Source: Metallyticus violacea (Eukaryota > Arthropoda > Insecta > Mantodea > Metallyticidae). From it: DNA of 64,000 bases. Below the pieces are notes generated by a model. The model saw only the letters and a list, made by a program, of their open reading frames with translations, searched no databases and was not told where the DNA came from. Position 1 is the first letter of the stretch. Each line of letters starts with the position of its first letter. Both the position numbers and the translations under genes were made by a program. Location: NCBI GenBank assembly GCA_030762175.1, contig CM060840.1:39252501-39316500 (forward strand), read 5' to 3'. Shown here piece by piece: positions 11,210-24,360 of the stretch.

Positions 11210-12818
11210 TGTATAATTTCTGACTAAAGAAGCAGGTTTGTTGCAAGAAAACGCAAATTTGTGTGTCTGCAGATGAACACCACTTCGAATGAAATCTACA
11301 ACACAGGTTAATACTCATTATGAAATAAACTAATACTGTGTGAGTGTTGTTATTGATGAACATTGTGCAAGTAGAAATACAACAAGGGGAACTTGTCACA
11401 CGAGCTAATGTAACTTTGGCCCTCCTTGGCTTGCATTCACATGCGGACGCAGGCCAAAAAGTAATTCTCCCTACAAGTGGAAATAGTGCATTTTATTTAT
11501 GTATTTATTTTTAATCGAGAATGCACCTGGTGCCTAGTGGTACTTTATCTTCTACAATGTAAAGTATAATTGCTGCAAGAAAACGCTCACTTCCAACTCA
11601 CTTTTAACATTTAAAATTAAGAAGGCCGTTGAACTTTGCAAGGGTCTAAAAGTGAACACACTTTTTATGCGCGTGCGTTCTATAGTCGCGTTTTCACGTT
11701 TATCTGGTGCTATTGTTCCAGTGGTGTAGGATTAGAACAAGAAAAATCTGGACTAAATTTTACGGAGTTAATAGAGCGGCAAAGAGCACAGCTCTTTTTC
11801 TAAAGTGAGGCTGTTCATGGTCTCTGACTCAACGGCTTCATGTCTTCGTCATCTTGTCAGGGTCCACAGCATCCGGTCACGTCCGTACGTGTTTCTACAA
11901 TAAATTACAGATGATCATTATAGACAGAGGATGTGTTAATTCCAGGTACAATTTTATAGCCGGACCTATTAACCTTGTGACTATCTAGTAGCTTATTTTG
12001 TTTTTCGACATTTTTTGCCAACTCTTTGTTCGCTAGTAACATCCTGGCGACTTCGCAGTAATACAAGCGTCCATGTGTCGGTTAATTGCCTGGTAGGATC
12101 GTTAAGTAGCTGTACGTGGCGGACTTTATTGTTAACTCATCTTAATTATCTGCATAGTGATGGCTATCTATCGAAAGAGGAGGCAGATGAAGATCTGAAA
12201 ATATACTGCTCCTTTCAAAACGCACGTAGGAAAAAGGTAATTATCGTAGTGACATGGTGCTATCATTGCAAATGGTCAGAGAGCGAATATGAAGTAGATG
12301 TTTCGTATTCATTACTTTGATTTTGATTAGTTTCGACGTTTGCTCATCTCTGCCTTGTTCGTGTAAATAAGACCTTCCTCTTACAGAAGAAAACGTGCTC
12401 GTCTTTCTTTATTTTCGTAAACCGTTAAGCTTTCCTTATACCGGGTGTTAATGAACTACCCCAATCATTTCAGAGATTGTAGGGCGGCTTATACAAGACA
12501 TTTATGATAAGAAATCTATGATAGAAATAAAGTTATATTGTGATATAAATTTAAACTAAACGATAAGCGTGTGGTAAAGGAAAAATTATGTAAAACTTTG
12601 GCTTAGAATTCCTCAACCTAGCGATTGAAGAAATCCAAATGTGCAATAGCTAATCATCAATGTTTTAAAGATTAAATGCTATAAAAATCTGGACTAATCA
12701 TATGGCAGTGCTGCACTGTACAACAGTAAATTGATTTATCGTGTTATGTAGCTTAGTCTAAGAATAGATCTCTACATACGATATACCGATAGATTATACC
12801 AGGTATTTCATGGTTTAG
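11207..12818. other. No firm gene; possible exon at about 12037-12236
   Basis: An open plus-strand frame crosses 12015-12320. Within it, 12037-12236 lies between a plausible acceptor (tttgttcgctag) and a plausible donor (AAG|GTAATT). It would encode about 66 residues ending in a charged stretch that includes SKEEADEDLKIY. No ATG starts the frame and I recognise no family, so this is only a candidate host exon. Nothing else in the interval is recognisable. Confidence 0.2.
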
Positions 12819-12819
12819 T

Positions 12820-13092
12820 CTACCGTTTCATGATCTAGTGGTAACCATACTTGCCTCGTAGACCCAAGATTGCCGACTCAATCCCAGCCAAGGTCGATGG
12901 ATTTTTTTCTGGTTTGAGGATATTTTACATGCCGTAAATCTACGATATGGGACCAACGACTCTACTTCCCTTCCGAAGGAAGTCATACTTAGGTTTTTTA
13001 TGCCCGAAAAACTCCATCGAGCCTGACCGGGTTTAAACCAATGATCCCTGCGTCTACGAAACAAGTATGAATACCACGATCACTAGGACCGG
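12820..13092. mobile_element. SINE family A, inverted double copy
   Basis: Two partial family A SINEs are joined in opposite orientation. The left one runs forward from the tRNA head (atctagtggtaaccatactt at 12833-12852) to the gtcgatggattttttt block at about 12911. From about 12912 the sequence is the reverse complement of the same SINE. It passes the catgccgtaaatctacga block and the cttccgaaggaag hairpin back to the head (ending caccg-atcactaggacc at about 13090). Both tRNA heads therefore point outward and the 3' tails are missing. No target-site duplication is visible. This could arise by inversion or by template switching. Confidence 0.7.
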
Positions 13093-13890
13093 TGCTACTT
13101 AGTAATTGGACCTATCTTTTTTGAGGATATCATAAATGCAGAAAGATACAGGAATGACAAACTGATAGAACGTGATTTTTACTGATGTGGGAAGTTAAAA
13201 AGTAGGTTTGTAGAACAAACTTTCACACATTAGAAGAACGTGAGGAAAATATCAAATGAGAAATTAACTTATTTTCGGAAGATGAACTGATAGTAGACAA
13301 TTTTCTACAAATATGGCAAAAATGGTAAATCTAGCAGGGCAAAGTTTCCATCAGGAGTTAACGCTCTGACTGCCATCCCGCTAGTTGCCATGAAAAGGGC
13401 GACAAATCGTGAACTATCAAATAGTTGGAAGATATGTTCGGGGCCACTTGCTGTTTATTTATTATTTTTTTATTTCATAACGAAATATGCTCCTACATAT
13501 GACGCATAAAAGGAAATTCGGGACTTGAACTCGATAGCAATGATTTGTTTTTACTTGGTACCAGTGTCGTCCGAACTGCTCCAGAGAGACAATCTCCACA
13601 TTGTGCTTTAATGACCTTTAGAAACTTAACAACATTACTTAAAATTTTGAACAGGTAGATAATAGGTTCACTATTTCAAATTGATTGTCTAGGACCTCTC
13701 TATTGTACTTCATTTTACTGCAAGTTTACATCAAAGAAACAAAATTAAATACTCAAGCTTAACACTTTAAGTGATGATAATACAAGCTGGTGCAAAATGT
13801 TATAGTAATATTTGAAAATGAAGATAATGAAAATTTAATAACTCTTCATATTTGCTGAAACATTCGAGATAATGTTCTAAAATGTATTAA
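13093..13890. other. Non-coding stretch, no gene recognised
   Basis: This is AT-rich sequence with a slightly less AT-rich patch at about 13340-13450. No open frame or known repeat was recognised. Confidence 0.45.
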
Positions 13891-14066
13891 ACACACACAT
13901 ATACATACATACATACATACATACATAAATGAAAAACAATGTAGCACTATTAACAATGTAACTAAAATAACGGTAACTGGATAAGCAGAAAAGGATAAAA
14001 CACTAAGAAAAAGTCACAGCTTAGTAATCGTGATTAAAACCTGTGACTTTTTCTTAGTGTTTTTTA
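13891..14066. mobile_element. Fold-back fragment of Penelope-like 3' region
   Basis: It starts with an (AC)n/(ATAC)n tract (13891-13926). The part 13929-14019 then matches the inverted left arm of the element at 10 kb (actattaacaatgtaac and aaggataaaacacta blocks). A perfect 23-bp inverted repeat follows: 13997-14019 pairs with 14041-14063 across a 21-bp loop. It has no coding sequence. It is probably a 5'-truncated insertion or a rearranged pseudo-LTR. Confidence 0.6.
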
Positions 14067-15587
14067 TATATAATGGGAATATGTTATGTATAGTACGGTT
14101 TTTTCTTTGTGGCCACTCGTCTGCGCTTGCTGAAAAGTGATAGGAGTCAACACGCGCGTTTTAGAGGGAGGAGTAAGGAGAACATGCTGCGCTACTCGAC
14201 AGTTACAATGATAAAATATACCTTACCTGCAGAACCTATGAACAACAATTAGTTCATTCCCATCCATTTAATTACATAAATGAGATAAACTCATCGAGGC
14301 CACTCTCAATGTGTTGACATCGGCCATGAAGAAAAAATGCAACTGCCAATTATGCATGAAACATTTGCTTGAATTTTATTGAAGAGGCTGGCGTTTGGTT
14401 AGGTCTGAAAGAGTGCATAGCTAGGTAGAGAATGGAAAGTTAAAAGGAGTCTGTTATACTAGAGCATCGACACGGATTTGAAACACTGAACTGGTCAACT
14501 TACATACCATAGATTGGAAACATTGATTCTTGAACTATAATGCAAGTAACAAACTGCAAATACTTCCGTTGTATCTGGAGAACCCACTTAAAGAAAAGGT
14601 TTTGAAACTGCATCCACAATCCACCGCTACAGCGAAAATATGTTCTTCTGCTTCAGTACATCCACTCACTCCTTGCTTCCCTGAAGGAATAAAAAGAAAA
14701 ATATAAAAATGAACTGCTCAGAAAAGCATGTTTCTCTATTCTGCTGACGTTTCTACCCACCAACAAGTCAGAGTTCGAGTGGTTTTCATTAAAAGGGTTG
14801 CTACTGCTATTCTCGAACACTTCCGTGCGACTGCGAGAAACAGGGCAACCTCCTTCAGGAGCAGGTCCGGAGGCACTTCCTGCTGGTACACAACTTGGAT
14901 CATTATCACTAATCACCTGGGTCCGTCGTTAAAAGGGAATGTCTTTTAAACGTCAAATTGCAACTGGAAGCCCATATAAATGTCTTTATGTAATAACTAC
15001 AGCAGTTTAAAGAAATATGTCGGCACTTTGATATATTCGATTTTTCGTTCATTTTTCCATTGTTAGTCAGCTAGGACATCCTACATCTCTTTTGTTATTC
15101 TTTTCATGTCAATTATTCGCAATTCAGGCACAGGGTTTATAATGGTTGATGCACATTTAGGGGAGATTGAGACAGCCTGTTATATTTCTTACCTTATAGT
15201 TGTTAAATAGCAAGGTGTCATCAGGTAATTTTTTAAATAATGCAGATGAAAAATTTAGTTCAAAATTGCATTTGATATAACAAAAATGTATAATTTTCTC
15301 GAGACACGCAACGTATCAAAGTTATCCCAACTTCGCAGTTAATATTGCTATGGGGCAAGTTGACCACGTTTTTACTTATTGGGCATCCAATTACAGGAAA
15401 TAATTGCATACTTATAATTGCATAGAACATTGTTAAGTAATTATACTCATTTAAGTTTGCTTTTTGAAGTAGTTCGGCAATTTATCATAAAATACCCAAC
15501 AATTTAAAAATAAAAACAAAAAAAGTGGTTAATAATACGAGCTATAACAAACAAAACACACAAACCAGATCTCGACCGCTCTTTTCT
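14067..15587. other. No gene recognised
   Basis: A minus-strand open frame at 14653-14916 has a serine-, asparagine- and proline-rich composition and lies next to a good polypyrimidine-AG acceptor on the same strand (near 14680). It has no ATG and no recognisable domain. The rest is AT-rich sequence without identified repeats. Confidence 0.3.
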
Positions 15588-16788
15588 TTTAGCGAATTCT
15601 GAAGGAAGTATGGTATTGCGGTTTTTCTCGTAAAACATTTATTATTTTTTTAAGCGAATTCTGAGGGAATGTAAGTTATTCCGGTTGTACCCATTTTTTA
15701 ATAATTTGCATGGACCTACCTACTAAGCACCCACAATTTAAAAAAAATCCGTAATATGCACACACACAAATGTATATTTAATTAACAAACGGTTCGTCGA
15801 GTTCGTTAACCAGCAAAATTGGACCATTGGGAGTGGTAGTTAACCTAAAGCAACAATAATTTTAAAAAAAAATTGCTCTAGTGGGAGCAACTGAGTTTTT
15901 GTTTATTCTCAACGAAATTCAGTTAATTTCTTTTAAAGGCAATCGGACTTATAGGAGTGGCGGAATACGTCAGAAACGGGGGGCGGGGGTTAAAGGGAAA
16001 TTTAAAAATCGCTCTAACGGTGGCGATTTTAAATGTTTTACAGGAAATTAGCCGAATTATTACGAAGGTGGGGATATTTGAAACTCAAAATTTAAAAATT
16101 AGTCTATCGGCACCAATATTTATCCTTCACAACAATATTCGGTATATACCATTTAAATAAACAAAGAAAAATAGTTTCCGAAAATTAGGGAAATTAGACC
16201 ATTAGAAGTAGGGGCATACCTGAAAACCAAAATTTATAAAGCTGTTGCGTTAAATTTTCTCTGTATCGTTTTAAAATAAAAGGACAATTAATTCAGCATA
16301 GAAACTGTATTTATAATGATGTATATGTTTTATATTTAACAAAAGCTTCGTCGTGAAGATAGCAAATATGAAATATTAATCTAATATATGTTTGAGAATT
16401 ATATTTCTATCTAAGAGTGCTTCAGAAAACATTTGCTTTACATATTTGTACTACAATAACATTTAAATTAAATTTCAAAGTCCCTCAAAATCTATATATC
16501 TTTCGATTGTTTTATTTGCTTTGCGCATTGTAATTGTTTCTGAATAGTAACATATTTTTGTTTTATTGAAACATGTGGGCATCTTCTTCTTAAATACAGA
16601 ATGTAACTCGAAACTTCCTGTTATTTCTCCATGTTAGTGAATGTAAAGATGATATAAGGGCTCATAAAGGTTCATAAACATGGTTTCATTTAAAAATGTT
16701 TAAAAATTCTCATACAGTATAGCTTTGTCTATCAGTGATCATTAATTAATTAATACTGCAACATTAATTTTGTAACTTACTCTCAATT

Positions 16789-16830
<42 letters not shown>

Positions 16831-17008
16831 CTAAAAATATGTTTTTTTTCTTTTGTGAAACTTATAGGTTGCAAGATATCTAATTTTGTTTCCCTAATAC
16901 CACACAGTATTACCACAATTTATTTCATTTCATTAATTAATAAGTTTTAATTTGGATTTTACGTTAATTTTTATTAACATTTATTCAACTCGATGAGGAA
17001 TTCGCTTA
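15588..17008. repeat. Unclassified GCGAATTC-ended repeat, copy 1
   Basis: This 1.4-kb non-coding segment shares several blocks, in the same order, with 27371-28260. They are tagcgaattctgaagga (here 15589 on, repeated at about 15651), the ttcgtcgagttcgttaaccagcaaaa block, the tagctttgtctatcagtg block, an internal (AAT)n array, the ccctaataccac block, and a closing gaggaattcgctta at 16995-17008. The closing motif is the reverse complement of the opening one, so the ends form short inverted repeats. No coding potential is visible. It is possibly a non-autonomous DNA transposon; the class is unknown. Confidence 0.65.
16790..16829. repeat. (AAT)n microsatellite inside the GCGAATTC repeat
   Basis: This AAT array of about 39 bp occupies the same position in the repeat as the one at 28077-28124 in the other copy. 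The array was therefore probably part of the ancestral element. Confidence 0.9.
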
Positions 17009-17845
17009 GTTTACACAGTTTCAGCGTGATGCACTTTTGTGACAGTATATATTAACTTGGTAGAAAATATGGATTATTAATACCAAAACCATTTTATTTG
17101 AAAAATAATAACATACCTAACATTAAATTACGCTCTGAAAAGATTGCATGTTTTTATATAATATTCTAAACAAAAAGCATAGAAGATTACATTAAAAAAT
17201 ATACAGTTATTCTCAACATTAAAAATTAATCTTCTAGAATATAACGCTTTACATCTCCTTTATATTAATATTTAAGACTTAATAATCTAGAATATTCCTT
17301 AAGGCAAATTGCCCCTTTGGATAAGAAAAGGAGGCTTCGTTTTAGCAAACATGTTTTTGTCTTTGTCTCAGTTCGTCCGTCCATCTTGTTTGTTGGCGTA
17401 TTTCTAAGGTTAAGAACAGTTTATGTAAAAATATATTCACCCTTCAGTATTATATTATTTGTCAGTATTGAAAACTCTTTTTTTATTTTAGGCATAAATT
17501 TTGTGTAGAATATACAACAATCGTCATATTGATTGTTGTTTACTTAAACTGTTTAACATGTGTGATTTAGTTTAAAATATTGTTGCAGGATAGTATGCTT
17601 GAGAACAGAAAAATGTTTAACACGTTACTAATCATTTAATTGCGTATGCTGTTGGCCGTCATTATACACCTGTTCGTGTACGAAGTGTGGTAGATACGAA
17701 CTTAAGTGTGTCCGAGTACCTAGTTCTCTTTCACGTTAGGGATTTTACAATACTTCTCGAGCAAGGTTCACCTTCTAAAAGTGATGTGCTACTGTTGGTA
17801 TATAGTTAAATATGACTAGTAACAATGACAGTGGAATCTCGGAAA

Positions 17846-17847
<2 letters not shown>
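17009..17847. other. Non-coding stretch, no gene recognised
   Basis: This is AT-rich sequence. A 63-codon open frame at 17317-17508 has no recognisable features. No repeat was identified. Confidence 0.45.
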
Positions 17848-17903
<56 letters not shown>

Positions 17904-18041
17904 AATAATGCAACACTATTAACAATGTAATTAAATTAGCAACTTGTCTTCTTGCCATAGAAAAACTCAAGCAGTTCGAAATATAGTGATTACAAACCTG
18001 TGACTTTTTCCCTAAGTGTTTTATCCTTTTCTGCTTTTCTA

Positions 18042-18088
<47 letters not shown>
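17848..18088 (+). mobile_element. Penelope-like 3' fragment between two microsatellites
   Basis: A (TA)n run (17848-17899) is followed by an inverted arm piece (17899-17941, aacactattaacaatgtaa). Next come about 100 bp matching the 3' untranslated region of the element at 10 kb (cttcttgccatagaaaaact and gttcgaaatatagtg blocks, then gtgactttttccctaagtgt). The segment ends in a (TTA)n run (18043-18088). It has no coding sequence. The arrangement repeats that at 13.9 kb and supports a 5'-truncated retroelement end. Confidence 0.65.
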
Positions 18089-18091
<3 letters not shown>

Positions 18092-19845
18092 AAACTATCT
18101 TAATTTTTCGGTAATTTAATTGAGAATTGAGGTTAACGAAAGTTTGTTGTCAAGATAATTATTTCGAGACCGAAGGTCCGGGTATGAGTTTGAAAGCTCA
18201 ATTATATTACCTAAAAAAAGTATTATTAAGAGGAACATACCCTAAGATATTTGCAATATGAGAACAATGCCATTTTTTCTGTACTTTTAGTATAATCATT
18301 GAAGGGATTTGGCTTACCTGTTTGATCTTTCTGCTTTTATTCCAAGCAGAACCTCATTGGAGGTAAAAATTAAATAAAATCAACTGCACACTATTATAAT
18401 AATTACCATTTTTGTATCAATTATGTCATATTTCGTGTTGTGATAAGAACTTCTTTTGGGAGGCAGTGAGATAATCAAAGTGAATAGGATGCATTGTTAT
18501 TAGTTTTTGTTCCAACGAATATATCTGTAATTGAATTAAGTTCATGTGAACCGCCAATAGTGAACAGGAAAATGCATGAGAATAGGCTTTTCAGAACCCC
18601 AGTCGAATTTAATCAGAGATGATAGAAATAAAAAAAAAAAAATGAACGAGGGTGTAAAAATTATCAGTTATGAGTTTTTGAGCACCAATTATTCTACAAT
18701 CTTTTCAATGGTACAATATGTGCATAATTTTTTAAAGATAAGTGATAAAATACAAAATATAACAACAATGTAGTGTTTAATAAATAACTAAGTGTTTTTG
18801 ATCAAATCACGCTTCCATCATATATTTTTACATAAATTTTAGCTTTGGTCGAAAAGTATTAATCTTTACAATCCAATGACCAAAAAAGGTTGATATTTTG
18901 AGCATTAAATGAAATCAAAAATAGACGTATTATCGTTTTGTTAAAATAGAAAAAAAATTACATTGAAATAATATTAATATGAGCTTTGCATTTAGTCTTA
19001 AAAGTTAAGTGACTCCCCATAATTGTTAAATCTCCCATGAGGCATATTTATAATACATATGGTTTATTTCCCCCTCTAGTTTATAGCCAGTAAATGCCGG
19101 TTCTTCTTGTTTCATCGTAATTTCATTTGCTGAATAGCTTACATCATAAAAACTACTGTTTCTCGTTTTGGAAGGTATTCCTCTTGCGGCATAAATACAT
19201 ACTCGTATTTCGTAATCTGACAAAATAAGCGTGCCTCAAAACATGTAACTATATCGTTAAATTTTTTCGCATACTTTTTAGGTGCTATTCAATGAATGTC
19301 TATCGTCCTTGCCTGCCTGATTAGCTGTTTCAACCATCTATTAACCTGAGAAATATATGTCCTTAATTATCGTATAAGAAGAAAGAAAGAAAAAAACTTG
19401 AGATATTACCAGTGTTTATTGCAAACTTCAGCTTTTATATTACCTTATGAGAGATCATGTCATTTACATAATTCAGATATATCTATCCACCATACCAATT
19501 GAATAGATAAGACCAGTCATTTAAGATACAAAATAAAACTAAGTATATTATTATGTAAATGAGATATTAAAACTCTGAGGTAATTGATTTAGTAACCGCT
19601 AATATTTGGTCTCAAGTAGAGTATAGTATTTGTCCTTTTTAATGTTATTTACCAGACCTTTGAGTATTCATTATTCAATATACGAGAGTCTCACAAATAT
19701 TAAATTAACAGGACACATCTGCATACAGAACATTAAAATAACACGATATGAACTATGTTTCATGGTCATCAAATTATTTTGCAAACACGACAGAGGTATT
19801 TATTTAAGAGTAGATCTAGTTTTTCGCTGCCGTGTTTATATACTT
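18089..19845. other. No gene recognised
   Basis: Several 60-65-codon open frames occur. The minus-strand one at 19026-19223 has a protein-like composition (YDVSYSANEITMKQEEPAF) but lacks an ATG and any known domain. It could be a small exon or chance. Confidence 0.3.
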
Positions 19846-19849
19846 CGGT

Positions 19850-20240
19850 GTTCTGCAAATTCAGCCAGCGTTCTTGTTATCATCGTCAATTGGAAAGGTG
19901 TGGCAACTAGTTTCCATCAAAGCTGGAAAGAGGCGGCACTAGATCAGGGCTATACGCTGGATGCTCCAAAGTCTCGCACCGAAGTGATACCAACAGTTCT
20001 CGAGAAACAATTACCCTCGGAAGCCTTGATATCCTGAGCATCATTTTGCCACATGCATCATAAATTGTCTGCATAGATTGCCACGAGCTTACGATTAGTT
20101 TCTGTAGCGAAGATATTCTTCTAATTCAGAACTCGAATGACGCTATAGACCCATCTTTCGGCCACCCTGCAGTAAACTCACCTTACTGTATTGGCGGCTA
20201 TCAGTCATCAAGATACCAGCATGTTTAAAGAAAGGTCTTT
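19850..20240 (-). pseudogene. Mariner-type transposase remnant (C-terminal)
   Basis: The minus strand reads CETLEHPAYSPDLVP at about 19936-19980. This is the block leading to the third catalytic aspartate of mariner transposases (usual form WEVLEHPPYSPDLAPCDYHLF). The aspartate itself is lost just after it. Upstream on the minus strand (20000-20240) the sequence keeps a transposase-like layout but is full of stops, and the second aspartate block could not be identified. A 135-codon plus-strand open frame covering the same DNA is a shadow. Confidence 0.55.
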
Positions 20241-21384
20241 GACAATTCTGAATAATCTAGCCACTTAAACACTAAGGAGATGTATATGTCTATCTAATAA
20301 GTAACATCAACTATATATGTTGGAAGAGGATTTTTTTGCATCAGTGTAAATTAAGTTAATAATATATGTAACAACTTAAGACTGAGATGAGCTGAGTTCA
20401 GAACAGAAGTCTAATCCATGGTAGAAGAATAAGAAGAAGTTGCCAATTCAACTGCAGAACCCTGCTCGTGGAACATCTGGGGTCCTTGTTTTGATGTTAC
20501 GTACTCTCATATATTCTCTAGGAATAAGTAAGGGAGCGGAGGTCAGGATGAAAAGGTTAAGGATTCATTATTAAATAATACATTGATGTTACACCAAAAA
20601 ATCACTTTTTCTCGTAATATCTTACGACACACATTAAACAGGCTTACAAGTGCATATATATTTAAATAATTAATAAAATGTAATTTGAAGACATCTGAAA
20701 GCAAATGGAGCCTATTGTATTTTCCTGAGCACTACGCTATACTACAATACACTAAAGTCTAAAATTGTCTAAATAACAATATAATTGAACAAGTAAATTC
20801 GAGTAAATTAATTTATGTTGTTCAATGTCTTGTATAGGAGACATGACTGGTAACTCAAATGAAAACGTTTATTTATTATTTATGTGAAAGTGTAAGCTGT
20901 ACGTTAAAAAAAGGACAGAAAAGAAATCAAAATTTATAGAACAATAGCAGCCCCAATTGTGTTGTACGAGAATGAGGCATGAGTTATGAGGTAAAGGACG
21001 ATAATATGACGGTAATAATATATTTAAGATCAGTGATGGGAATAACTTGAACAGAGAGTATAAAAAAATGAGGAAATCAGGAACGCTTCAAGTAGAAATA
21101 TAGATAATGCAATTTGCAAATAAAAGAACAAATAGATATGAATAAAATACCTAATGGGTTATTAAACATCAAACACTTTAGTAAATGAAAACATAAGCCG
21201 ACCTAAATAATAATGGAATCTGATTGTTAATAACCCACAACAGTATTAAGCCTTATGCTTGATGCTAAAGAAGAAAAATTAGAAGTTTGGGTTAACATTT
21301 TCATAAGTTAGGATTAAACATACATCTGTGTCATTAATTATCACTATAGTCTCCAATATCGCTTATCTATTTTAAAAAATACAA
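20241..21384. other. Non-coding stretch, no gene recognised
   Basis: This is A-rich, AT-rich sequence with no open frame of note and no repeat recognised. Confidence 0.5.
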
Positions 21385-22040
21385 GTTATTTGAGTTACGG
21401 GCCGACAGGGACGGCTGGATACTGAGAGAAACCGGTTGCCAAAGCCGTATATTGCATGTGCTGGTAGCAGCTTGTAATTAGTATGACGAAGGATTTGTAA
21501 GCGAATGGTTGTGGGTTTGTTTGTTTCTCGGTGATTTCATTGTGTACAAACTGTATGGTAATTGTTCTTCTCTAGTCATGTCACTTCTAGTTCTTGAGGA
21601 AGGTTTTGAGTAATCGTTTTGTTCATTGTGTACATGATATGCAAACGAATTCTTGCAGAGAAGTAGTGAGACGATTTGCGAGAAAATATCTTGACAATCA
21701 TATTCAGGTACTGAAACTGTTCTCTAACTTGTTAAAAAGACACGAAAAACAGGCACCCTCAATGACAAGAAACATATTTCTACCCGCTATGTTCTTAAGG
21801 TAGAAAAGTTAGATTAAATACAGGAATTTTCCAAAGTAGATTCCAGCAATGTATTGCTGCTGAAGGGCATAACTTTCAACATTTCTTATAATAGAGGTTA
21901 CTGCTTATTATTATGAGTTTTAAAGCCAGTATTATCTTTGCTTTCATTAAATGTGTAAATTCTGAAGTAAAATTCCTTTTAAGCGCAACGACTATATCTG
22001 ACTTTTTCCGGCACTGGCGGCTGCACAGGTGTCCCATAAA
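21385..22040 (+). pseudogene. Helix-turn-helix (N-terminal) Tc1/mariner-like transposase remnant, copy 1
   Basis: This stretch and 44558-45160 are diverged copies of one repeat. Shared blocks are ttacgggccgacag / ttatgggccaacag at the start, the tcattgtgtacaaactgt block and the aatacaggaatttnc block. In one frame 21735-21850 reads LVKKTRKTGTLNDKK and then RYVLKVEKLD, matching the linker after the first helix-turn-helix and the VLTEEKVDDI start of the second, as in insect Tc1/mariner transposases. In another frame REVVRRFARKY fits the first helix. Frameshifts and stops make it inactive. The catalytic part is missing. Confidence 0.55.
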
Positions 22041-24360
22041 TCAAATAATCTCGCTGTATGTTAGAATACAGAAAAATAACAATGTTAAATATTATTTATA
22101 ACAAATTATGTAACAAAATATTCTACAAATATTTTTTTTATTTTATTTTTATGCTTTTAGACTGTATAACACGTCTGTCTGTGTTTCCTTTTAAGGATCT
22201 CAAAGGATGTTCTATATTTTATTTACTGTGTAAAGCATAATAAAGTAATGGTTTTTGAAAGAGTTAGTTTTTCTACTTAAGCGAGATGTAATGATAAATG
22301 ACAGTTAAGAATTAACGTTAGTCAAGTAAATGTTAAAATAATAATGGTAACAGTTAGATAATGTATTATTTCTTCCATTAACTCTTATCAATAACAAGTC
22401 TACGCTATTTCAGAAGGATGGGAACGTGCTAATCTTTGACGTTTAGCCATCCCTATTCCTATAGGAATAAGATATTAACTCAGCCATTAAGAGATAGAAG
22501 TCGACTCTGGCTTAGAGAGAAATGTTTTCTTCATAGCTGTTCTCTCCAGTGACATGTTTTGCGCTTCGTTATGCTTCTTTAGATTTCATTTCTAGTCAGA
22601 GTTTTCCTAGGCCAGGCGTGAAAGACTCAAAAGTAGAGGAAATGCCTCACCGCAGTCAGTTACAAGGATGACGTCACTTAAGCTTATGTGGGATTAACTT
22701 CCTGAACAAACTCGAGCTCGGAGCTTGGCTGCTTTGTTAGCAACGCTGTTGTAAGTGAGGTTAAATATGGCATCCCTTAGCTAAGTTCCCTTCTTTATAT
22801 TATTCTTTAACTTTTTAATTAATCATATTTAATGAATGTTATGGCACGAACTTAGACTGCTGTTCTACACAGTCAATAAAAACGAGATATACTCATTAAA
22901 AAGTAATTACGCAGAAATAGTTTCACAGATACATAGAAAAAGTTCTGTAGAATTAGACTGTCACGTGACTTCTTAAAAAGATTAATGCCTGTAATAACAC
23001 GTGAATTTAAATCTATGTGCATAAGCTGAAAAAGAGTTTATCGATGCTTTGAGGGTATTACTGACACCATTGCAGCCTAATAGTTCTTATTTGATTTATA
23101 CTAGCTTTACTTTAATAAAAGATGTAGAAATTCCATGAAAAACAAACGTAAACTACTTTCCATAGCATGAAATAATTGAACTGCAGTATCAGCAGTCAAT
23201 TACAAAATTTAATGCTAGATATTCTTAAGCTAGTATACCTAGGAGAGCCACACAAGCATCGATCATTAGCGCGGCTGTTTTGTACGCGGTGCTCGCGTAG
23301 CTAGTTGCATGTTTCGACCATATTTTAATAAATAGTATTCTGAGGATTCTTGTGCATGGGCCATTTTGATTCTTTAGATTTGAAGAAATACGCAAACTTT
23401 CAACTGAAAGGGTTTATCTAGAGTTTTACTTATTTTAACCACATGTTTGAAATTAACTTGTTCGGTTGGTTGATAATAATACCAAATATAATTTGTTTAA
23501 TCAACAGATTATATAACAAAACACTGATACCCATATAACTGCAAGAAAGTGAGGTTTGTTGGGAAAAGCAACGAATGCATTTGTAAAAGAAAGTTTTAAA
23601 CGATGACCAGTATCATCTAATATTTTATCGGAGAAAATCTTGCTTGCGTTTTTCTACTTTTTACTTTACTTTCAACTCCAGATACTTTCCATTTGCCGTA
23701 AGTATTAGCTAGATTATATTATATGACTTGAGGTCTTTGATCCTATGATGATTTGATCTGTTAGTGCTTGCGTAAAGTAAAATACAAGTTAATTCAATAT
23801 ATGCACTGTGCAATTAATTTTCCTTCTTCCACAGTAGTCCTTATAAAAAGTTGCGAAATACTTATTGATTATTACTACAACAATTTATATTATTGTAAAC
23901 ACTTTGATTTCTGTTTGCTGTTTACTCTTACTTAGTGCCATATAGCTCGTATTTTGCATTAACTTTATAATAGAATATAAAAATATTTCATAAAAACAAA
24001 ACTTTAAATGCTTGCTTTGCTATTTAGCGTTATAATATCCTGCAATTTTTGGCCTAACATATCGTGCCATGTATATATTTATTACCTTTTCTTCATTCCA
24101 ATAACAAACGAAAAACTGTGAACATCTATTCCCATCTTTAATAGAAATATAATTTTAGTCGTCTTGTTCGGCACAAGATGTTTTACTGAGTTTTGAATTA
24201 TATAAATGAAGAAGAAATATGCATTTTACATTTTTAATTTTAAAAAAAATTAAGAGTTTTAGGAACGGTGTCATTCTTTTAATGGAGCGAGATTGAAATG
24301 TATGATATTGGACCTTCACAGATAGAAAGTAAATCTCGGAGATTATGCAAATATAAAACC
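22041..24360. other. Non-coding stretch, no gene recognised
   Basis: No gene or repeat is recognised. A patch of more balanced composition at about 22600-22760 contains tgacgtcactt, a CRE-like palindrome, and gagctcggagcttgg. It could be a regulatory region or unrecognised repeat, but there is no supporting gene. The remainder is AT-rich. Confidence 0.4.

Noticed and set aside
10914..11216. 100-codon open frame ending in Tyr-Ile repeats
   Set aside because: It runs through the Penelope-like 3' untranslated region and the (TA)n tract; composition artefact.
19630..20037. 135-codon plus-strand open frame
   Set aside because: Lies opposite a minus-strand mariner remnant with the recognisable HPAYSPDL block, so it is a shadow.
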